Shown here piece by piece: positions 13,625 through 19,597 of a DNA stretch of 19,597 nucleotides (its first letter is position 1; each line of letters starts with the position of its first letter). Made by a program: the position numbers and the translations under genes. The stretch lies in NCBI GenBank assembly GCA_009775375.1, contig VSPO01000056.1, positions 1 through 19,597 of the forward strand, written 5' to 3'. The DNA comes from Muribaculaceae bacterium. Lineage in GTDB: Bacteria > Bacteroidota > Bacteroidia > Bacteroidales > Muribaculaceae. The notes beneath the pieces were generated by a model. The model was given only the letters and a program-made list of their open reading frames with translations. It was not told where the DNA came from and made no database searches.

Positions 13625-16567
13625 TCACTCCTCCTCGCTCTTGATCTTCATCTCAGAATGGGCGGGGACGGGATAAGGATTGTCGGAGCCTGAGGTGGTT
13701 TTCCATCGGGAATTTCCGGAATCGGAAATATCCCATGTTTTCACGTATCGCTTGTAGATGTCGGCGGAGTTCAGTTCCGACACATCGAGATAGATGACCC
13801 CGGCACTGTTGAAATATGCCTTCCTGTCTCCCTCGTCGACTCCATCGTTGCGAAACGCGTAGTTGGCTTCATAACTTCCACCGTTGGATTGAGTTTTCCA
13901 GCCTTCGGCGGCGCAGAGGCTTTGCGAAATGTAGGCAGCAGAACCAAGCGACCCCACAAACGCATTGACCTCGCCCTTGCATTTTCCGACGTTAAGACAG
14001 TCGCGCAAGATGGAATTGTCGTGCAACCGTCCTGCAAGGCCGCCGACATTTTCAGCGCCCCCCTCTATCGTTCCGGCATTCGCGCATTGCGAGATTATCA
14101 CTGCGTTTTCCTCAAAATCGCCGCAAGCCTTCAGGATTGCGTTGGTGCCACCGACCACGGCGGCGGCAGATCCGGCAATAATAAATGGAGCCGCCGCTCC
14201 CCCGGAGGCCACAAGCGACCCTATAGCAGCCACCGTTCCAACCACGAAGCACACTCCGCCTATGGCCTGATGGACTATCTCCTCCTGCTTGTGGGATTTT
14301 TCCACATCCTCCATGCGTTCGGCACGGGTCACGTTGATCGCCTCATTAAACTTTTCGTCGTTGCCCTCGGCCTCATACCAGGTCTGAAGCTCCTGGAAGC
14401 GGTCCATGGCATCGGAGGAAAGGGTCTGTGCTGAAAGTCCGTGTGGATGATAGTTGCCGGTGTTTCTTCTGATCGCCTGCATTGCGTCGGCAATGCGATG
14501 GATCGACTCATCGGCCTCGGCGTTGATGCTGTTCTCTATCTCCTCAAGGGTCTCGGGGCAAGCCAGCTCGGCAACCCCTATCGACCATAAGACGGCATCC
14601 GTGGCATTTAGGGCAAGGTCGAAAGCGAATTCCGAAATCTTGATCACCATGCCGCCCATATGGCACACCGAGCCAACAACGTGCTCCGCCACGGCTATGC
14701 ACGGACCGGCCACCGACATGATTATCTCGATCGACCCGACCACGCATTCGGCTATGTTCATAGCCGTCCATTTCCTCGGGTCGCCTATTTCGCCGACTAT
14801 GCCGCCTATGTATTTGCCGGAAGGGTTGGAGATGTCGCCGAAATTCCCGCAATAATGTATTATGGTGTTGTTGCCTCCAAGTCCGAGTATGCCCGCCGTG
14901 TGAGAGCCGGAAGCTGAGATATTGCCATAATTATGATTCAGGGCAACGGAGCCGAATCCGGTTTTGCCGATAATTCCCGAGACATAATCCGTGCCCTCCA
15001 CAGCTCCGGTGTTTATAGCATTGTGGGCCACCGCAATCGAAGTGTTGCCTGCAATGCCTGCCACGTAGCTCTTTCCTCGGATCTGGCCCTCGTTGAGAGC
15101 TCCATAGCAGCCGAACTGCGCTTCTCCCGCTATGCCTCCGACAAACAGGTCGCCGGAAACGCTGCCGGAATTCCGGCAATGGCGCATGACGGCGTTATTA
15201 TATACGTATGACTCCGAAGGGCTTCCTTTGACCCTTGTGCTGCCCAATATTCCTCCGACACCCTCCGCGCCGGTCACTTCAGCGGAATTGATGCAGGCCG
15301 TGAAGAACGACGTCCCGGAGCCGCCGCAAATCCCCCCTGTCCCGACGGGGGCAAAGTCTTGTTGCTGCGACTGTCCTCCACGGATCAATCCGTAGTTCTC
15401 GCAAGAGGTGGCGTAAATTGTGTCGGCCGTGCCGATCATTCCCCCGGCACCGGAATATTCTGCCGTGATGCGTTCGCTATTGCGGCTGGAGGTGATGCTC
15501 GTAAGCGAATACATCGATGCGTTGCCCACGATTCCTCCGGCATTATACGACGCGGAAACCTCTGTATTGACATTTTCGCAACCATGGATAAGGGCCATCG
15601 CACGATAATCGATGGCTCCCAATATGCCGCCGATCGAGACGCTGCCGTCGCTTCCTTTCACGGATGAATTCTCCACCTTGCAATTGGTGATGGCCGATTT
15701 GTCGCGGGCGTCGCCGGCGGTGATGATGGCTCCCGCAAGAGCGGCGGATGCGAAATTGGCCTCGATGTCGGCGTTGGTGAGCTCCACACCATCGATTGAA
15801 GCATTCTGGAGATACCCGAAAAGACCTATTCCGGGGGATTTCGGCCTGTAGCTCCATAGATTGCTGATTCCCTTTCCTGAGTACACTCCACGGAAGGGAT
15901 GGTTGGTGTCGCTCCCGATCGGTTTCCAGCCGTAGCGCATATCCACGAGGAATGAAGCCTCGTCCATGTCGATATCCGCGACTTGCTTGAAATGCGTATC
16001 TTCAGTGACCTTGCTGTTGGTGAGTTCGGAGTTTACGTAATGGGCAAGGTTGGAAAGATGGTCGCCCCAAGCAATGATGTAGGGGTTTTCGGCTGTTCCC
16101 TCTCCGTAAAGGCCAATCTGGGAGTCCCAATGGTCGAGAATATTGATCTCGCCGCCCGCCACTTCGACGCGTGCGCCAAGACCGAAATACGCCTTTTTCC
16201 ATTTCTTTTTCAGGTCTTCGGCGCGTGGATGCTCATCGACAGGGAATTCCAGGTATAGTAGCCGGTACGTGCCTTCGGCGAGCCCTTGGTCGAGATTAAA
16301 GACCGAACTCGATGCTTTCCGCTGATGGCAACCCGTGCGGGATATGACGCTCCCGTCAGGAGCCGCAATTTTGAGGGTGAATGTTTTGGCTGTCAGCTCT
16401 TTTGTCTCGTCGCCTGTGGTCATGACCATAGCGTTCCCGATATATTTGTCGGGCAGTTGGGGCGAGGGATCGTCTTTCGGCTCGTCGCCACATCCGGCCA
16501 TGGGCAGCATGATCGACAATGCCAACAGACAATAAATAAATTTTGAATAAATATCCCGGGGATTCAT
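13625..16567 (-). CDS. Large GLUG-repeat lipoprotein 2 with internal hydrophobic helical module
   Basis: A 980-residue lipoprotein: signal peptide, lipobox MAGC with Cys26, and an acidic linker. An N-terminal beta domain (about 45-150) leads to GEGTAENPYIIAWGDHLSNL near 155-174 and FKQVADIDMDEASF near 193, as in its downstream paralogue. GLUG-type turns run from about 311 (SIGGILG) to 592 (YIGGIVG), roughly ten of them. The repeats then stop for about 218 residues (601-818) and resume with NVGGLAG at 840. The inserted part holds long hydrophobic and amphipathic helices at 602-672, a charged helical stretch at 672-765, and a Gly/Ala-rich hydrophobic segment at 768-812 (GGVCFVVGTVAAIGSLVA, then AAAPFIIAGSAAAVVGG). 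The paralogue has nothing like it. Possible roles are membrane insertion or a protein-binding arm; neither is shown. The gene heads a likely operon with GLUG lipoprotein 1. Confidence 0.85.
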   Translation of the reverse strand: MNPRDIYSKFIYCLLALSIMLPMAGCGDEPKDDPSPQLPDKYIGNAMVMTTGDETKELTAKTFTLKIAAPDGSVISRTGCHQRKASSSVFNLDQGLAEGTYRLLYLEFPVDEHPRAEDLKKKWKKAYFGLGARVEVAGGEINILDHWDSQIGLYGEGTAENPYIIAWGDHLSNLAHYVNSELTNSKVTEDTHFKQVADIDMDEASFLVDMRYGWKPIGSDTNHPFRGVYSGKGISNLWSYRPKSPGIGLFGYLQNASIDGVELTNADIEANFASAALAGAIITAGDARDKSAITNCKVENSSVKGSDGSVSIGGILGAIDYRAMALIHGCENVNTEVSASYNAGGIVGNASMYSLTSITSSRNSERITAEYSGAGGMIGTADTIYATSCENYGLIRGGQSQQQDFAPVGTGGICGGSGTSFFTACINSAEVTGAEGVGGILGSTRVKGSPSESYVYNNAVMRHCRNSGSVSGDLFVGGIAGEAQFGCYGALNEGQIRGKSYVAGIAGNTSIAVAHNAINTGAVEGTDYVSGIIGKTGFGSVALNHNYGNISASGSHTAGILGLGGNNTIIHYCGNFGDISNPSGKYIGGIVGEIGDPRKWTAMNIAECVVGSIEIIMSVAGPCIAVAEHVVGSVCHMGGMVIKISEFAFDLALNATDAVLWSIGVAELACPETLEEIENSINAEADESIHRIADAMQAIRRNTGNYHPHGLSAQTLSSDAMDRFQELQTWYEAEGNDEKFNEAINVTRAERMEDVEKSHKQEEIVHQAIGGVCFVVGTVAAIGSLVASGGAAAPFIIAGSAAAVVGGTNAILKACGDFEENAVIISQCANAGTIEGGAENVGGLAGRLHDNSILRDCLNVGKCKGEVNAFVGSLGSAAYISQSLCAAEGWKTQSNGGSYEANYAFRNDGVDEGDRKAYFNSAGVIYLDVSELNSADIYKRYVKTWDISDSGNSRWKTTSGSDNPYPVPAHSEMKIKSEEE

Positions 16568-16619
16568 TTGACAGTATGCAGGTTAGTTTATGATTGTCAG
16601 TGTTTTGAATATATTGAAA

Positions 16620-16652
16620 ATGATTGGATAATGATTGGATAATGATTGCATA
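16620..16652. repeat. Three 11-bp direct repeats upstream of GLUG lipoprotein 2
   Basis: ATGATTGGATA occurs at 16620-16630 and 16631-16641, and ATGATTGCATA at 16642-16652, head to tail with no spacer. The array ends 53 bp before the GLUG lipoprotein 2 start codon. The 11-bp period is close to one helical turn, which suits a protein lying along one face of the DNA. If the promoter at 16683-16690 is right, the array is transcribed as part of the leader. Confidence 0.75.
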
Positions 16653-16682
16653 ATTCTATTTACACCATCATTACCTAACCTA

Positions 16683-16690
16683 CAAAATTA
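16683..16690 (-). promoter_or_regulatory. Candidate -7 box for the GLUG lipoprotein operon
   Basis: On the minus strand these bases read TAATTTTG, an exact TAnnTTTG match, in an A/T-rich stretch upstream of the GLUG lipoprotein 2 start. No TTTG is found 19-20 nt further upstream, so the site may need an activator. The transcription start would be near 16677, giving a leader of about 110 nt. Confidence 0.45.
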
Positions 16691-16794
16691 CATATTTTTT
16701 CATAATAACGCGTAACTTCGTTGATTATTTAACAATATCTTAACAACTCCGCATCCATCAACATCGAGCGCATAGTTTCTGCATGGCTTGGAGG

Positions 16795-19004
16795 CTATTC
16801 TTCGATAAGCATTGAGGCGGAATTCGACGTGCCATGGGCGTTAGTTGAGCTTTCGTTCACTTTCTTGCCATAAGAGACGGAATAGCTCAGGGTCAGAAGG
16901 AAGGTCGGGCCCGCGAAGCTATTGCAGAATCGCTGTTTCTGGGAAAAATGCCGGGTGTCGATATACGAAATCCCCCCTTTTTTAGAGGTATTAAGAAAAT
17001 CCGAAACTTTCAGATCAAGATTCAAATTATTAATCGTATAACTGAATTTAAGCATATACCTCCACGGAGAATAGACTTTCCCTATGGCTGAGTAGGTGGT
17101 CTTTTCGGGAACTATGTTTCCGGATACATACCATGAATCGCCATACCACGTCGCTGCCAGCCAGCCACCCCATGCAGACTTGGATTTATTATAGAATCCT
17201 GTTGTCTTTAGATAGGAATATGACGCGTATCCCGTCAGCACGAGCTTGCGCGAAAAAAATCGTGCCGTGAATTTTTGCGAAATCGTAAGCCTATGGTCGG
17301 TGGAGCGGTCGGAAAGAGATGAAATCAGTCCGTCATATCCCTCTTCCACACCCCACGTCTTATAATCGGCGTGATACATCGGATGGTATCTCACTACCGA
17401 CACAAGGCTATAGTTGCGACTCGGCGTCCATGTATTGCTAAAGTTGTTGCTCCATTGAAGCCTTGATCTCAAATCCGGATTCCCTCTCTTCCATAACAAT
17501 TCCGTCTGTCGGATGGTCAGGCCGTTTTTCATTCCGAGAGGATACCCAATATTCTGCAGTCTGGAAGTGAACGACATGCTTGTCTTCTTGTTCCATCGAT
17601 GCCTTAGATTGATTTCCATACGTGGGTAAATATGAGTATCGACATCCACCTTTCCATCATCAAGCCGCGAATGCTCCCACACGATCCCGGGATTGACACT
17701 TACTGACGTACGTGATCCGAATTTATGACTGTATTGAAAAAAATATCCCAGCGATACCTGACTGGAACGGAACAGTCTTTCATAATTGCCCATATAATCC
17801 ACCTTGTTGCGTTGGTAGCTGACGAATAAAGATGTGTTTATCGAGTTTTTTGAATTGAATTTTTTTGAATATGACGGCGAAAAATAAAGGTTGTAGCCAT
17901 TTTCATGACTTTTGTTGTCGATTGCCTTGTATCCATCTGCCTTATAGAATGATTCCGCGTGGCTTCTTATGCCTGAGACCGTGAAATATAGGTCGAGCAT
18001 CTGATTTTTCGGCAAATCTACCTTAAAGCTTGTTTCATAAAATGGGGTGGTCACTTTATTGGAATTGTCGCGCACGGCTTCTTTTGAGTCAATGATTGCC
18101 GGAACATACAGAGTGGAGGAAACGTTATGGCTGGTAGGCATTTTGGTCATTGAAACGCCGATAGTATTGACCCAATCTATTCCGCCCTGGGCATATGCAG
18201 CCTTAAACGAACCTTCAAGACCATGTTTGTTCAGCCGCCCGTTGCTTAAGTCAGACCGCTGCTCCACTATGTCGTAATGCTTTCCCGAGAAGTCGAAATC
18301 CTTATATCCCGCAATGGAAGATGCTCCGATATGTCTGTCGGACGCATACTGGCCAGTAATAAAGGCGTCATAAGTCATCCGTTTATATGCAAAACGGGAG
18401 CTTATGTTATAATCCCCGGCTATCCCCGTCAATTGCTGTTGGGCCACAGCCTTGGTATATCCGCCGTATTCATATTTCCTTAAAACGAAGTTGACGACAT
18501 TATGCTGCCCCTTGAAATTGGCGTCTGTCGGCACTGGCAGGTATTCCACACGAGCCACGTCTTTAGGGTTGAGTGCTTTCAGGTCGCGGGAGGAAGCAGA
18601 AACGCCATTTATAAAAAAGGCTGCCGGCTCGCCGGAAACAGTTTCCACATTTGAAGAACCGGGCAACACAATCAACTCCGGGAGAGCCATCCTTTCAAGC
18701 AACGAAACGGCGTCATAGGAAAACTTTTTCTCCTTTCCGGTAGGATAAAATATAACTCCATTCTCGGTCTCTTTTCTTGACACCCCCTCCACGACGATTT
18801 CCTGAAGATCTTTGGTCTTTTTTTCTTCAACAGAATCTTTTTTATTCTCCTTAGATATATCATCCACTGTATGATTAGAGATATATCATCCACTGTATGA
18901 TTAGATAGATTCAATACTCCATCCGTCGCATAAATCGCGAAAACCATTCCATGAGTAAATCCAAGACACACAACCAATAATATTTTAAGAATCAGACCTT
19001 TCAT
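16795..19004 (-). pseudogene. Outer-membrane beta-barrel (TonB-receptor-like) gene, frameshifted by a 26-bp duplication
   Basis: The gene begins at the ATG at 19004 with a signal peptide (MKGLILKILLVVCLGFTHGM, cleavage near VFA). After about 42 residues (...HTVDDIS) the frame is lost at a perfect 26-bp tandem duplication. The other frame continues with DDISKENKKD and stays open to the stop at 16795. Taking out one copy gives 2184 bases, 728 codons, a 727-residue protein. The intact product would have a plug-like region (LQEIVVEG, then AFFINGVSASSRDLKALNPKDVARVEYLP) and a long C-terminal part of alternating aromatic and polar residues typical of a transmembrane barrel (CirA/OMP_b-brl_3 type). 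Translation from 19004 ends at 18672; a GTG at 18867 could restart but would lack the signal peptide. It follows a SPASM gene by 35 nt. Confidence 0.85.
18853..18904. repeat. Perfect 26-bp tandem duplication inside the outer-membrane barrel gene
   Basis: Bases 18853-18878 and 18879-18904 are identical. Twenty-six is not a multiple of three, so the second copy shifts the reading frame. Each copy contains the palindrome GATATATC and an ATCAT/ATGAT inverted pair around seven bases, features that favour slippage during replication. Confidence 0.97.
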
Positions 19005-19039
19005 AACCGCAAACGTTTATCTATAAAATTACTATGACA

Positions 19040-19525
19040 TTAATTACCATTTATTCTTTTCAAAAGAACTTTCTTCAGAATCTCTTGATCGTTAAGAATC
19101 TCTACACAACATAACTGATTGAATTGATCCTCAGTCTCACATTTCATTCTTTGCTTCGGACAACCTCCTCTGCATATAGGCAAAAAACTGCATTCCATGC
19201 ATCGTTCCGAAGAAAAAGGAGAGCCAAGTTCCATATATCGGGAAAAAAGGATAGGATTTAACTTTTTATTATCAAAAACAGATCCTACAACCATAGTTTT
19301 ATCTCCCACATCTTCCCAACATCTATATATCAAACCATCAGCGCCTATAACTAATGATGATATCGAAGATGCAGTACATCCACCAATTCTTCTTTCCGGA
19401 TATTTTAGATAATCCATACCTATCTCTAACAGATTATTGTAGAATTGCTGTTTGTCTTCACTATTAAAGAAACAGGAATCACAACTTTTTCCTGTGGCTT
19501 TCAAAATTCCAGGATAAATATTTAG
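19040..19525 (-). pseudogene. C-terminal SPASM fragment of a radical SAM peptide maturase
   Basis: Only the C-terminal domain of a radical SAM/SPASM protein is present. Numbered from the TTG at 19504, the cysteines fit the SPASM signature exactly: C43, then G57-x4-C62, then C102-x2-C105-x5-C111-x3-C115, then C132/C133, with an additional CDSC at 8-11. These ligate the two auxiliary [4Fe-4S] clusters of peptide-modifying enzymes. The radical SAM core with its CxxxCxxC motif is missing. The frame stays open to 19555 but reads into sequence that resembles an insertion-sequence end and meets a stop at 19556-19558, so the gene appears cut at about 19525. The missing half could lie beyond the element. 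It is followed 35 nt later by the outer-membrane barrel gene, an arrangement consistent with a modified-peptide system in Bacteroidetes. Confidence 0.8.
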
Positions 19526-19597
19526 AGATTGTCTAAAAATTAGTGCGAAATAATGTTATTAGGCATAACAAACCCTCAATCAGAGTGTTGAAGGAGA
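19525..19597 (+). mobile_element. Candidate insertion-sequence terminus (partial)
   Basis: GAGATTGTCTAAAAATTAG from 19525 resembles the terminal repeats of several Bacteroidetes insertion sequences (GAGRCTGTCTNAAAA type). It coincides with the point where the SPASM gene loses its upstream half. The window ends with AAGGAGA (19591-19597), a good ribosome binding site on the plus strand, as if a transposase start codon lay just outside, which is where it would be in a typical element. The element itself is not in the window, so this is inference. Confidence 0.45.

Noticed and set aside
13889..14434. Plus-strand open frame of 181 codons opposite the inserted module of GLUG lipoprotein 2
   Set aside because: I checked it as an alternative explanation for the odd insertion. 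The minus-strand frame is continuous with GLUG repeats on both sides, and the plus-strand translation shows no signal peptide or motif.
10579..16567. Possible CRISPR array or DNA-level repeat array in the GLUG genes
   Set aside because: The GLUG turns repeat at protein level with varied codons and spacing; there are no constant direct repeats with regular unique spacers, and no cas genes.
16795..18867. GTG start at 18867 as the true beginning of an intact barrel gene
   Set aside because: The GTG is a Val codon inside the duplicated unit, the product would lack any export signal, and a perfect signal peptide lies in the other frame just upstream.

Overview
The window looks like chromosome from a Bacteroidales bacterium, most likely a gut Muribaculaceae-type species. 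The reasons are promoters of the Bacteroidetes form (TTTG, about 20 nt, TAnnTTTG), SPI- and SPII-exported proteins in abundance, tandem GIN-domain (DUF2807) proteins, GLUG-repeat lipoproteins, a SPASM/outer-membrane-barrel pair, and a YDINGRPV...GIY...VIIK tail on a glycosidase. The family assignment is inference; the order is more secure.

Layout. 1-249: non-coding, ending in a good promoter. 250-1353: ychF, closed by a perfect 14-bp hairpin terminator. 1431-3490: an ECF-type promoter candidate, then two adjacent exported GIN-domain proteins with an exact 20-residue beta-helix period. 3797-4501: an OmpA-family lipoprotein with a glycine zipper, between two hairpins. 4610-5881: an exported GH53 endo-beta-1,4-galactanase. 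5985-6632: a MarC-family membrane protein with its own consensus promoter. From about 6655 onward every gene is on the minus strand: two small paralogous secreted proteins (6717-7226, 7334-7831), a DPP-IV-like S9 peptidase (8048-10498), two very large GLUG-repeat lipoproteins (10579-13551, 13625-16567), and then a damaged locus at the right end (16795-19525).

The right end is the most unusual part. The C-terminal SPASM half of a radical SAM peptide maturase stops abruptly at a sequence resembling an insertion-sequence terminus (about 19525), 35 nt upstream of an outer-membrane barrel gene. That barrel gene carries a perfect 26-bp tandem duplication (18853-18904) that shifts its frame just after the signal peptide. 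Removing one copy restores exactly 728 in-frame codons. The two-gene locus is therefore either decaying or, for the barrel, switchable by repeat copy number.

The second point of interest is the GLUG lipoprotein at 13625-16567. Its beta-helix repeats are interrupted by about 218 residues of alpha-helical and hydrophobic, glycine/alanine-rich sequence that resembles a membrane-inserting module. Most other genes have clear general functions: translation-linked ATPase, cell-envelope structure, galactan degradation, peptide degradation and surface adhesion.
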